This document shows positions 1 through 6,852 of a DNA stretch of 7,489 bases, in pieces; the first letter of the stretch is position 1, and the number at the start of each line of letters is the position of its first letter. Under the pieces are notes generated by a model. It did not search any database, was not told the origin of the DNA, and was given only the letters and a program-made list of their open reading frames with translations. The DNA lies in NCBI GenBank assembly GCA_934678915.1, contig CAKUSF010000104.1:1-7489 (forward strand). Reading direction: 5' to 3'. Source of the DNA: an uncultured Bacteroidales bacterium. Lineage in GTDB: Bacteria; Bacteroidota; Bacteroidia; Bacteroidales; UBA932. A program made the position numbers and the translations under genes.

Positions 1-98
1 ATGGCACCCCCAACACCACCGACGACCGCGCTGGCTTCTGGAAATGCCCCTACCACAACAGCCGCATGTGCCTTGAGGTCCTCGAAAGAGGTCGCTAG
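1..98 (+). CDS. N-acylglucosamine 2-epimerase (AGE) family protein, probably cellobiose 2-epimerase, C-terminal end only
   Basis: Reading from base 3 gives 31 residues and a TAG stop at 96-98; the gene enters from outside the window. The tail contains GFWKCPYHNSRMCLEV, which matches the conserved C-terminal end of cellobiose 2-epimerases (pattern W-K-x-P-Y-H-N-x-R-x-C-x-E). In that family the histidine of PYHN is an active-site residue. These enzymes are (alpha/alpha)6-barrel proteins that epimerise the reducing-end glucose of beta-1,4-linked disaccharides; in Bacteroidota they often serve beta-mannan breakdown. Classical N-acylglucosamine 2-epimerases end differently, so the cellobiose type is favoured, but with so few residues the substrate is uncertain. 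The other two frames of this stretch give no family-like sequence. The stop is 2 bp from the stop of the converging receptor gene, leaving no room for an intergenic terminator. Confidence 0.8.
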   Translation, partial: GTPNTTDDRAGFWKCPYHNSRMCLEVLERGR

Positions 99-100
99 CG

Positions 101-2257
101 TCAGAAAAACAACGTGTACCTTATTGTCGGGAGGACTGAGAACACGGATGTCAGCCTAAGTCCGTAGCCTCCGTAGGCCGACTCTTCGACTTGCGCGTAC
201 ATGGGGTTCTTTCTTCCATAGACATTGTAGCATCCGAAGCTTACAAGATAATCTCTTCCCCTCTTGCTTGTAGCCTTGAAGTCAATGCCGACATCAAGAC
301 GATGATAAGCCGGGAATGAGTAATTGTTCGGGGATGACGCACCGATCGGCTCGTAAATTATCAAATTCTCATCATGCCAATCAGATTCTGGGTAATAATA
401 AGACTGGAGCGTCAGTCTATTCCCAGAATGATAAGTCCAGTTGAGATAGATGTTGATAAGCTCATGGGCCTTGTAGATCGCGTTAAAAGTAATCTTATGT
501 CTGTTGTCAAAGCGGTCTGGGTACCATTCTGGGAAGAAAACCTCGTGACAGCGTTCTGACCATGACAAGGTGTAGGATCCGGAGATGTCGAACCGTCCCT
601 TGCGCAGTTCCGCATAGATCTCAGCGCCATAGGCGCGCCCCTCTCCTTGAGTAAAAAGCGTCTCCCAGGAATCTTGGTCAGGGAAACGAGCTTTGCTCCC
701 AAAATATTCAGAGACATTCCGCATGTCTTTGTAGAATCCAGCGACATTGACGTACCAAACCCTGTCCGGACGAAAATCCAGTTCCACTGCGTACTGGTCC
801 GAGCTCATCGGCCTCATCCTCAACGTGGAAGGCATCCAGAAGTTGCCGGGAAAATCCATCATGTATGACATGATCAGATGATCCGGCTGATTCATTTTTG
901 AATATGACAGTTTCAGAGAAGTGGATCTCGACAGGTTAAAACTCGCAGCGACTCTCGGTTCCAAAAAATTGTAAGCCTTTCCTGTCACCTTGTACAGTTG
1001 GTAACGCAGACCAGCGTTCACACTGAGCCATCTTGCCAGCCTCATCTCGTCTTCTGCGTAAACAATCAATTCCAGAGCATTTCTGCCATTGTTGATTTTT
1101 TCTGAAATGTTGTCCGTGAAAAAGCCGCTTGATGTTGAGGTCTGCTGCTCGCTGCTTCTGAACGCGCCATATCTGTGAAAAACAGCAGCGGCCCCATACC
1201 GCAGATTATGCCCTTTAAGTCTCGTTCCAACGTTTATCTTCGTCCCGAAGTCCAACACATTTGAAACATTATCGTCTTTCTCGGACCTGGTGTCCGTTCC
1301 ATAGGAACGCTCACTTCTGTGATAGATGTCACAGAGTCCGTCTGTAACATAGGTCGTAGCCACAAAGTCCGTCCTTGATGAAACCTTATGGTGCCAATTG
1401 GCGGAAAGGATTCCGTTACCCCAGATGGAATTCCCATCGTACTTATCGTAGTCCATCAGATCCTTACCGTCTTCTCCAGACAGCATCATGTAGTCAAAAC
1501 TAAGAAATGTGTTAAAAGTCAGTTTGTCCGAATCTCTCAGAATCCATGTCACCTTGGCGTCAAGGTCACTGAAGCCGTAGTGACCGTCTTTCGTGATGTC
1601 GTTCGACATGTAGGCTTCATCGACATTGAACTTATTGAGCAACGGTTTCACCATGGTTTCCACCCATCCATGGCGGAAAGCTATGTTGTAAGAAGACCGA
1701 CCTTTTCTGATTGGACCTTCAATCTGGAATCTACCGTCCGTGACACCAGCAGAGAACATCCCGCTTGTCTTATAGAGATCGCCCTCCTTTATACCGACAT
1801 CTATCACTGAGGATGTCCTGCCACCGTATTTGGCGGGAAATCCGCTTTTGTAAAAATCTACCGTGCTGAGCATCTCGGTATTGAAAACCGAAAACATTCC
1901 AAGAAAATGTCCTGGCTGATAAACTGGCACATTGTCAAGAAGATATAGATTATCAGAACCAGTTCCTCCCCTGACGTACAAATCGGATTTCATCTCTGTG
2001 CCCTGAGCGACTCCCGGAAGCATCTGAATTGTTTTCATCACGTCAGGAGTGCCGAGCACGGACTTGAAATTGAAATCATCCTTGATCAGCTTGAGCATCC
2101 CGGTCTGGGTTCTGACTGCTGGACGCCTGATGTCCTCAACGATGATGGAAGACTTGATGGTGTCGATTTTCGTCATGGAGCTCCTACGCCCGTCCTGAGC
2201 ACTCGTGACCGTGCAGAGTATCAGCAAAATCATCGCTGCCGAAAAATGTTTCCACAT
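101..2257 (-). CDS. TonB-dependent outer-membrane receptor (partner of DUF4249 lipoprotein)
   Basis: Predicted 718-aa outer-membrane beta-barrel that imports a ligand using TonB/ExbBD energy. Residues 1-20 form a signal peptide (MWKHFSAAMILLILCTVTSA, cut before QDG). The plug domain runs from about residue 55 to 155 and contains SDLYVRGGTGSDNLYLLD and VPVYQPGHFLGMFSVFN, the hallmark of this receptor class. The rest is barrel, rich in alternating aromatic strands, ending in IRYTLFF; a terminal Phe is the usual barrel-assembly signal. An upstream in-frame ATG at 2272 is possible, but the ATG at 2257 is preferred: it gives a clean signal peptide, has GGAGGG 7 nt upstream, and overlaps the DUF4249 stop as TAATG. 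The N-terminal carboxypeptidase-regulatory-like domain common in Bacteroidota receptors is absent; the plug follows a segment of only about 35 residues. Last gene of the four-gene set. Ligand unknown; a peptide is inferred only from the protease neighbour. Confidence 0.93.
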   Translation of the reverse strand: MWKHFSAAMILLILCTVTSAQDGRRSSMTKIDTIKSSIIVEDIRRPAVRTQTGMLKLIKDDFNFKSVLGTPDVMKTIQMLPGVAQGTEMKSDLYVRGGTGSDNLYLLDNVPVYQPGHFLGMFSVFNTEMLSTVDFYKSGFPAKYGGRTSSVIDVGIKEGDLYKTSGMFSAGVTDGRFQIEGPIRKGRSSYNIAFRHGWVETMVKPLLNKFNVDEAYMSNDITKDGHYGFSDLDAKVTWILRDSDKLTFNTFLSFDYMMLSGEDGKDLMDYDKYDGNSIWGNGILSANWHHKVSSRTDFVATTYVTDGLCDIYHRSERSYGTDTRSEKDDNVSNVLDFGTKINVGTRLKGHNLRYGAAAVFHRYGAFRSSEQQTSTSSGFFTDNISEKINNGRNALELIVYAEDEMRLARWLSVNAGLRYQLYKVTGKAYNFLEPRVAASFNLSRSTSLKLSYSKMNQPDHLIMSYMMDFPGNFWMPSTLRMRPMSSDQYAVELDFRPDRVWYVNVAGFYKDMRNVSEYFGSKARFPDQDSWETLFTQGEGRAYGAEIYAELRKGRFDISGSYTLSWSERCHEVFFPEWYPDRFDNRHKITFNAIYKAHELINIYLNWTYHSGNRLTLQSYYYPESDWHDENLIIYEPIGASSPNNYSFPAYHRLDVGIDFKATSKRGRDYLVSFGCYNVYGRKNPMYAQVEESAYGGYGLRLTSVFSVLPTIRYTLFF

Positions 2258-3204
2258 TATAGATCCCTCCATTCAGATCTGTAAACAGACACTGCCCCGA
2301 CAGCCCCCTTGCCACCGGTTACGTTTGAATATTCAAGAGGAGTCACAAATGAGATCTGTGAATCCTGGCTGTAGTCCTTATTATTCTTGGTGGTCTTCAA
2401 GCTCAGGTACAGTGCGGTTGAAAGATGCCATGCGCAAAAGCGGACGCGTCTGACACTGTATTCCGTCCTGATGACATGTCCTTCTCCATCACGCATTTCA
2501 AACGATCTAAACAATTCGGCCTCAGTGTTCAGATGATGAATTCCATTGTCATCCGCATCCTCATAACCTATGACCGGATGATTATTGTAGTTGATGGTTT
2601 TCCAACTTAAAACAGTCCTATTGAGGTTATGAACGTTGGTAACAATTGATTTTGATTTCAGTATGCCGTCAACATATTCCATCTTCTCCGTCTCCATCTC
2701 AAGGAAATACACATAGCCGTCCATCCTCTGTGGGCAAGTCTGAACCATCGCACTGAAAGTCAACATGTCATCATCAGAAAAGCCGTAAGACATATCTATA
2801 ACCTCAGGGACATCCGGCACCGTTGCTTCGCAGCGAACATCTGGCACACCCGTCGCTGAAACATTGACACAAATCTTGTCCTTAGCTTGAAACTTATAAT
2901 CCGTGGAGAACACACATGACAGCGAATCATTCGTGCACGTTGTCTCAATCTTCTTGCCATTGACAGTCAAGCTCATCGTGGCGTCCAACACAATCTTGTC
3001 CTTGCGAGCCACGAAATGCTTTTCCGAAATCGGGAATATCCTCCTGACCGTAAACTCTGAAGCTCCCTCATCCGCCACACCCTCAAGCAGCATCATATCC
3101 TCCGCCCCCGTGTCCGGATACGGCACGACTTCCTCACAGGCGATAGCCGCAATCACAGCCGCTCCGAGCATGGCAAACTTAATCTTTCTACATTCCAAAC
3201 TCAT
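2257..3204 (-). CDS. DUF4249 family lipoprotein
   Basis: 315-aa predicted lipoprotein. The signal peptide ends at AIAC with the lipidated cysteine at residue 23, and CEE follows; acidic residues just after the cysteine are compatible with surface export in Bacteroidota. The mature start (CEEVVPYPDTG, then MMLLEGVADEG) and the ending EYSNVTGGKGAVGAVSVYRS match the DUF4249 pattern, in which the family ends near a 'YSN-x-x-GG-x-G' motif. DUF4249 proteins are typically encoded next to a TonB-dependent receptor, as here, and are thought to act as its surface partner; no biochemical function is established that I know of. The gene lies 15 bp after the C10 protease stop and its own TAA overlaps the receptor ATG. 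No clear ribosome-binding site is seen at its ATG; a GGAGG motif lies too far upstream, inside the protease gene. The start is chosen because it gives a complete lipoprotein signal and an in-frame stop lies six codons upstream. Confidence 0.85.
   Translation of the reverse strand: MSLECRKIKFAMLGAAVIAAIACEEVVPYPDTGAEDMMLLEGVADEGASEFTVRRIFPISEKHFVARKDKIVLDATMSLTVNGKKIETTCTNDSLSCVFSTDYKFQAKDKICVNVSATGVPDVRCEATVPDVPEVIDMSYGFSDDDMLTFSAMVQTCPQRMDGYVYFLEMETEKMEYVDGILKSKSIVTNVHNLNRTVLSWKTINYNNHPVIGYEDADDNGIHHLNTEAELFRSFEMRDGEGHVIRTEYSVRRVRFCAWHLSTALYLSLKTTKNNKDYSQDSQISFVTPLEYSNVTGGKGAVGAVSVYRSEWRDL
2265..2270 (-). promoter_or_regulatory. Shine-Dalgarno site for the TonB receptor, inside the DUF4249 gene
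   Basis: The minus strand reads GGAGGGATCTATAATG, placing GGAGGG 7 nt before the ATG at 2257. The site lies within the last codons of the DUF4249 gene. It decides the receptor start, because the alternative ATG at 2272 would sit directly on top of this motif. Strong Shine-Dalgarno sites are not the rule in Bacteroidota, so this one, with the TAATG overlap, suggests translational coupling of the two proteins. Confidence 0.65.
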
Positions 3205-3219
3205 GGTGTATGGCTTTAG

Positions 3220-4632
3220 TTAGTAAATCATCCTCCGCTCCTTTACAAAATTACCATTGCCAGTATTCCAATTGCTCCCATAGTACCAACCATCGTAATT
3301 TCCACCCCAGCCCCAGTTCATGTGACAATATGGAGTAGTTGTGTAAGTATCGTCAAGTTCAGTTTTAATGTTTACATAATCAAAGTTGGGGCATTTCTGA
3401 GGATCCAACACATATAAATTATATTCCACCCCACCGAACTTCTGGTAACGGAGCCCGTCGCAAATCCAGACATGTCCTTCATCATCTGAAGTCACCCCTC
3501 TCAAGATTACTACTTTATTAATAGATAATGGATAGTCCAATCGGTTTATGTTATAGTCATAAATCTTAACATTGTACCCAAACTCCAAATTAAGCAGTGG
3601 TGCAATATCTTCAACAGAGCCGTAACCGCCATCGTTAATATCTAATTTTTGGCGTAAATCTGCCAAGAATGTTGAAAGGGTAGCATTCGAAGTATTATCC
3701 GGCATGTTATGCCAATAACATATCGTGCCATCTTTTGTTCGATAAAGGGAAGGCTGTTTGTTGAAACGCATGTATTGTGCAGTGGCAACGGTTACGCAAC
3801 CAAGCAATTTTTCACCAGGAACCAATGAATTATATGGTGATGTTTGGTTCCATTTCGTAGATGTTAATGGACCATATTGCAGCTCTCTTTCAAAGTTCCT
3901 TTCCAACACATACGCTGTTTGCGTGTAATCGTATTCACCGCCATCGAATGATGTTCCTGCATAAGCATCACAAGCTATATCTTCAAAACCATTTATGATG
4001 CCTTGTGGCATATCGTTATCCGCAGCATCTGACAAACGATAGACTTTATAACCCTCCTCCCACGCATATTCTTTAAGATTTGCAAGCTCATCTTCAAATT
4101 CAGAACTTGTTCGCGTTCTTACCTCTGAATTGCATACCGATTCTTCGTATTGATGCCATAATCTTCGAATGCTATCCGTCATTTCACTTTGTCTGATCAT
4201 CTGGAGGTATTCCTGCTTTATCAGTTCTATTCCGACTTTTGAGTCCTCCAGTGAAAACGTTCCATGCTCGACAACGACTAGAATCGGACATAGTTTTTTA
4301 GTTGCGGAGACCCAAACGAAACCGTCATCAAAATTTATAGCATAAATTGCAGGTTCTCCAAAATCATCCGGTATGCTCACTACATTTTTTATCGTCTTAG
4401 ATGCCACTGTTTTCGTTGCAATTTTATTCTTCAAATAAAGTTTTGCCACAGTCGCAGCATCCACATCAGTAAGAGTAACGTTCTCTTTAGGAATGCCCAT
4501 CACAATGTCATCGGTCTCTCTGCCATTGCCAGATTCATAGATAATATTCGTCTCTTTGTGGCAAGCTATCAATACCATAGTGCTTACAATGACTGTCAAA
4601 ACCGACAGAATGTGCGCTTTCATTTCTTTCAT
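3220..4632 (-). CDS. C10 family (streptopain-like) cysteine protease, lipoprotein
   Basis: 470-aa predicted secreted protease of peptidase family C10, the family of streptococcal SpeB and Bacteroides fragilis Bfp enzymes. Residues 1-24 are a lipoprotein signal (STMVLIAC, lipidated Cys24). Residues about 50-130 resemble the inhibitory prodomain of the family (FGEPAIYAINFDDGFVWVSA, then CPILVVVEHGTFS). The catalytic domain follows: WNQTSPYNSL with the likely oxyanion-hole Gln263, GCVTVATAQYMRF with nucleophile Cys279, EGHVWICDGL with catalytic His387, and HMNWGWGGNYDGWYY with the conserved Asn439-Trp440. All key residues are present, so an active zymogen is expected. The ATG at 4632 is chosen because the frame stays open upstream to 4869 but that part overlaps the preceding gene and shows no signal; an ATG at 4623 is equally possible. 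It sits between a small lipoprotein gene (46 bp) and the DUF4249 gene (15 bp). Base composition is AT-rich compared with glnS. The substrate is unknown. Confidence 0.92.
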   Translation of the reverse strand: MKEMKAHILSVLTVIVSTMVLIACHKETNIIYESGNGRETDDIVMGIPKENVTLTDVDAATVAKLYLKNKIATKTVASKTIKNVVSIPDDFGEPAIYAINFDDGFVWVSATKKLCPILVVVEHGTFSLEDSKVGIELIKQEYLQMIRQSEMTDSIRRLWHQYEESVCNSEVRTRTSSEFEDELANLKEYAWEEGYKVYRLSDAADNDMPQGIINGFEDIACDAYAGTSFDGGEYDYTQTAYVLERNFERELQYGPLTSTKWNQTSPYNSLVPGEKLLGCVTVATAQYMRFNKQPSLYRTKDGTICYWHNMPDNTSNATLSTFLADLRQKLDINDGGYGSVEDIAPLLNLEFGYNVKIYDYNINRLDYPLSINKVVILRGVTSDDEGHVWICDGLRYQKFGGVEYNLYVLDPQKCPNFDYVNIKTELDDTYTTTPYCHMNWGWGGNYDGWYYGSNWNTGNGNFVKERRMIY

Positions 4633-4678
4633 AATAATCAGTTTAATATTTAGAATACTCGAATCAAGCAAATCGGTT

Positions 4679-5137
4679 TTATCTATCTTTCTGCTCGAAT
4701 GTAATATCAGCAGCATGTCCATTTCCACCATTTGAATACAGACGGAAAGTCGCTGAACGTTTTTTTGAGGTAGTGTTGGAAGAATACACCACCCGCACAA
4801 CTTGTTTGTACCGCTTGGTTTGTTCCGATGATTCGACTTTGAACAATTCAGACTCTGAAGCAGGAACAAAGAATCGTTTTTCCAATGAAATGTTGGAGTC
4901 CCCTCCTAATTTTTCAATTTTGTAAAGTCCATAGGAAACAATCTCCAAATCAGTGAAGCCTTTCGTAGCGGGGACATTGAGGACCGACTCGTGGGCCTCA
5001 ATGAGCACATTATTCGTCAGAAAGTAGATCTCTCCGAAACTATACCCTCCGTCAAGGATACGCGCTGGAGTTTTTGAACATGACCCAAGAGCTATTGACA
5101 AAACAATGCAAATCAAAATAAATAGTTTGTTTTTCAT
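4679..5137 (-). CDS. Small lipoprotein with BACON-like (Ig-type) domain
   Basis: 152-aa predicted lipoprotein and first gene of the four-gene set. Lipobox LGSC puts the lipidated cysteine at residue 20 after a hydrophobic signal (KLFILICIVLSIALGSC). The mature part, about residues 50-150, looks like one BACON-type beta-sandwich: SVLNVPATKGFTDLEIVS at its start, then VRVVYSSNTTSKKRSATF and AADITFEQ, resembling the 'N-x-s-x-x-x-R-x-a-t-i ... i-t-Q' ending of BACON domains. The aromatic usually Trp is Tyr here (YKI). BACON domains in Bacteroidota often bind glycans or act as spacers. In B. fragilis, C10 proteases are encoded beside small inhibitor proteins, so a role as inhibitor, chaperone or substrate-docking partner of the downstream protease is possible but unproven; I see no resemblance to the protease prodomain. 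The ATG at 5137 is chosen for the signal peptide and its position 28 nt below a good promoter; the frame stays open upstream without a convincing start. Confidence 0.75.
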   Translation of the reverse strand: MKNKLFILICIVLSIALGSCSKTPARILDGGYSFGEIYFLTNNVLIEAHESVLNVPATKGFTDLEIVSYGLYKIEKLGGDSNISLEKRFFVPASESELFKVESSEQTKRYKQVVRVVYSSNTTSKKRSATFRLYSNGGNGHAADITFEQKDR

Positions 5138-5165
5138 ATAATAATTAATAAAACATTTTATATTA

Positions 5166-5195
5166 CAAATATAACTATTAATGATAGCATTCCAA
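5166..5195 (-). promoter_or_regulatory. Bacteroidota sigma-ABfr-type promoter of the protease/receptor operon
   Basis: On the minus strand TTGG (5195-5192) is followed, 19 nt after its TTG, by TATATTTG (5173-5166). This fits the Bacteroidota pattern of a -33 TTG and a -7 TAnnTTTG with a 19-21 nt spacer. Transcription would begin around 5160, leaving a leader of roughly 20-25 nt before the ATG at 5137. No other promoter this good was noticed in the gaps between the four genes, supporting a single transcript. Confidence 0.7.
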
Positions 5196-5443
5196 GCGAA
5201 AGATAATATTTTCCCGCAGTTTATGTCTTTTAGGCTAGCAATCGGCCCCACAGCTACGTGAGAGCCATATTGCTTCCTTGATTTAGGTGTCCCACGACAA
5301 ATGACGCCCTTCGTAGCATGTTTGTCAGACAGAAGCAGAATAGGAACGAGACAGTGCCTATCTAGGTCGTATCCAAAGCTAACGGCAGACACCGAGTCCA
5401 GAAGTCATTTGGCAGCAGCCGTGATGAGTCTGTTCTGAAATCG
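5196..5443. other. Gene-poor stretch, possible dispersed repeat or gene relic
   Basis: About 250 bp between the ATPase stop and the operon promoter holds no gene I can support. The minus strand stays open from a GTG at 5392 into the lipoprotein gene, encoding text such as CRGTPKSRKQYGSHVAVG and LKDINCGKI, but there is no ATG, no signal peptide and no recognisable domain. The stretch looks composed rather than random, and it reminds me of short hypothetical-protein fragments common in Bacteroidales genomes, which would suggest a repeated intergenic element; this is recollection, not evidence. A short imperfect hairpin (CGTGGGA near 5299 with TCTCACG near 5259 on the minus strand) is the only structure seen. 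No T-run terminator for the ATPase gene is visible. Confidence 0.35.
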
Positions 5444-6721
5444 CTACCGCGTGCAGAGCCACTTCCACGCTGGCAGCACCTGAATGGAAACATTCCCTTC
5501 CGTTATCTCCATCTCATCGGACATCGTGATGATCAATCCACGATATTCAGGATTTGCTTTGATGAATTTCACCAATCCACCAACTTCCCTGTCATACGTA
5601 GCAAGGCTGTCGATGCTGTATGAGACTTGTATGGCTAGTTTATCTTCTGGGACACAAAAATCGACCTCTATATTTTTATTGTAATAGAAAAGCCTTGTTT
5701 CATCTTTCGTGTTTGTGTACTTAACATTCAGACTAACTGCAACAACATTCTCCAGCAATTTGGTCTCACCATCAATCAGAAATAGGTTCAGAATCCCATT
5801 ATCCATGAAGTAACGCTTGCGGATAGTCTCTCGCTCGGAGAAAGGAGAGACAAGATTGGGCAGAGAAAACATCAAATAGGCTTCCTCCATGAAAGACAAG
5901 TAATCCTTAAGAGCAGGCAGGCTTAGACTTTCTCCCGAAGAAACAATAATATGCCTAAGTCTCTGCAATGAGCACGGCTGCATCACATTGTCTGCCAACT
6001 TTCTGGCCAAAAGCCGCAGAGCGTTCGAATTTCTGATCCCATTCCGTTCCACAACATCACCCAAAAGGACCTTCTGATATAATGATGTCAGCCATTCCCT
6101 GCTATCTAGCAAATTGAATGACTCAGCAAAGCCTCCGGAATGTAGATATTTAGCGAAAGCGCGAGCCACTTTGGACAAAATCACTGAATCATAAAGCCAA
6201 TTCCTGCCAAGAGAAATGCCTTCATACAAAAGATACTCCTCAAAAGAAAAGGGGAAAATATCCTTAGGAATATAACGCCCGCCCAACGTCGTGGCTATTT
6301 CTGAACTAAGCATCTTCGCATTACTTCCAGTAATCATCACCCTATATTTCGAATCAGCCAACCTCCTAGCGAACTTTTCCCATCCTATGATATTCTGAAT
6401 CTCATCCAAATAGACTAACGGTTTGACTTCTCCGAAGAGTTGAGAATAGGCGTCTAGCAACATACCTAGTTCAGAAGCCCTTATGCTCGATATTCTTTCA
6501 TCCTCAAAATTAAGATATATGATGTCTTCCCGTTTGGCCTTCCCAGTTCGGACATGTTCCTGTATGTCATGGTAAAGTAAAAAAGACTTACCTGCACGCC
6601 TTGGCCCAACCAAAACATAGCAGACACTCTCATCGAAAGTCACATTTCTATCCTGTACTTGATAGTCAAATACTTCCCTCTGTTTTTCAAGAATAATCCG
6701 TTTTATTAGATCTATTTCCAT
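5444..6721 (-). CDS. AAA family ATPase with DUF4143 domain
   Basis: 425-aa protein of the widespread AAA_14/DUF4143 family, cytoplasmic (no signal peptide). The N-terminal ATPase shows Walker A GPRRAGKS (39-46), the family signature IIYLNFEDERI (67-77), Walker B LVYLDE (102-107), sensor-like MITGSN (129-134) and GGRY (147-150) followed by FPFSFEEYL. The DUF4143 part covers about 200-425 and ends in a nuclease-like strand pair, IEVDFCV and LAIQVSYS (351-370). In the second strand Q and S stand where an active PD-(D/E)XK nuclease would have the acidic residue and lysine. The cellular role of this family is poorly defined; such ATPases are often single, mobile-looking genes. The ATG at 6721 is preferred to a GTG three codons upstream. 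It is transcribed alone, divergent from glnS, and ends about 300 bp before the protease operon. Functional linkage to that operon is not indicated. Confidence 0.9.
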   Translation of the reverse strand: MEIDLIKRIILEKQREVFDYQVQDRNVTFDESVCYVLVGPRRAGKSFLLYHDIQEHVRTGKAKREDIIYLNFEDERISSIRASELGMLLDAYSQLFGEVKPLVYLDEIQNIIGWEKFARRLADSKYRVMITGSNAKMLSSEIATTLGGRYIPKDIFPFSFEEYLLYEGISLGRNWLYDSVILSKVARAFAKYLHSGGFAESFNLLDSREWLTSLYQKVLLGDVVERNGIRNSNALRLLARKLADNVMQPCSLQRLRHIIVSSGESLSLPALKDYLSFMEEAYLMFSLPNLVSPFSERETIRKRYFMDNGILNLFLIDGETKLLENVVAVSLNVKYTNTKDETRLFYYNKNIEVDFCVPEDKLAIQVSYSIDSLATYDREVGGLVKFIKANPEYRGLIITMSDEMEITEGNVSIQVLPAWKWLCTR

Positions 6722-6735
6722 AACACACACTATTA

Positions 6736-6778
6736 AAGTATAGTTTCACAAAAATAAGAAAAATTTCTAACTATACTT
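6736..6778. repeat. Perfect 10-bp inverted repeat bracketing the ATPase promoter
   Basis: AAGTATAGTT (6736-6745) and AACTATACTT (6769-6778) are exact reverse complements with 23 bp between them. The -7 element of the ATPase gene lies in the spacer, and the arm centres are 33 bp apart, close to three helical turns. This is the arrangement expected of paired operator half-sites, possibly for autoregulation, but no regulator is encoded nearby and the function is inferred. Confidence 0.6.
6749..6756 (-). promoter_or_regulatory. Likely -7 promoter element of the ATPase gene
   Basis: The minus strand reads TATTTTTG, an exact TAnnTTTG match, 27 nt upstream of the ATG at 6721. No clean -33 TTG is found at the usual distance; the nearest sequence is TTAAG, within the inverted repeat arm. 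A weak or activator-dependent promoter is therefore possible. Confidence 0.5.
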
Positions 6779-6787
6779 AACATTTTT

Positions 6788-6819
6788 ATCAAGTGGCCTT
6801 CAAAAATCAATCACTTGAT
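6788..6819. repeat. Perfect 8-bp inverted repeat in the ATPase-glnS intergenic region
   Basis: ATCAAGTG (6788-6795) and CACTTGAT (6812-6819) are exact reverse complements with a 16-bp spacer. The dyad lies between the two divergent promoters, upstream of both, so it could be an operator. It is unlikely to be a terminator since no gene ends here and no T-run follows the second arm. Chance occurrence in AT-rich DNA is possible. Confidence 0.45.
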
Positions 6820-6852
6820 GATTTCACCGCGGAAAAGAGACAACCAGCGGAA

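Noticed and set aside
80..91. CCTC-GAAA-GAGG hairpin near the end of the epimerase gene as a terminator
   Set aside because: The stem is only 4 bp, lies inside the coding sequence and has no T-run after it on either strand.
1388..1810. 140-codon plus-strand open frame inside the receptor gene
   Set aside because: It is antisense to conserved TonB receptor sequence and has no domain-like content.
3205..3240. Fusion of the C10 protease and DUF4249 genes by stop readthrough, since they share a frame
   Set aside because: The TAA is followed by a full lipoprotein signal with its own ATG; separate genes are the simple reading.
4633..4869. Longer N-terminus for the C10 protease (79 extra residues)
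   Set aside because: It overlaps the lipoprotein gene and would bury the lipoprotein signal peptide inside the protein; the start at 4632 or 4623 gives a normal secreted protease.
5138..5392. N-terminal extension of the small lipoprotein starting at GTG 5392
   Set aside because: It would place the signal peptide at residue 86, run through the promoter, and has no recognised domain.
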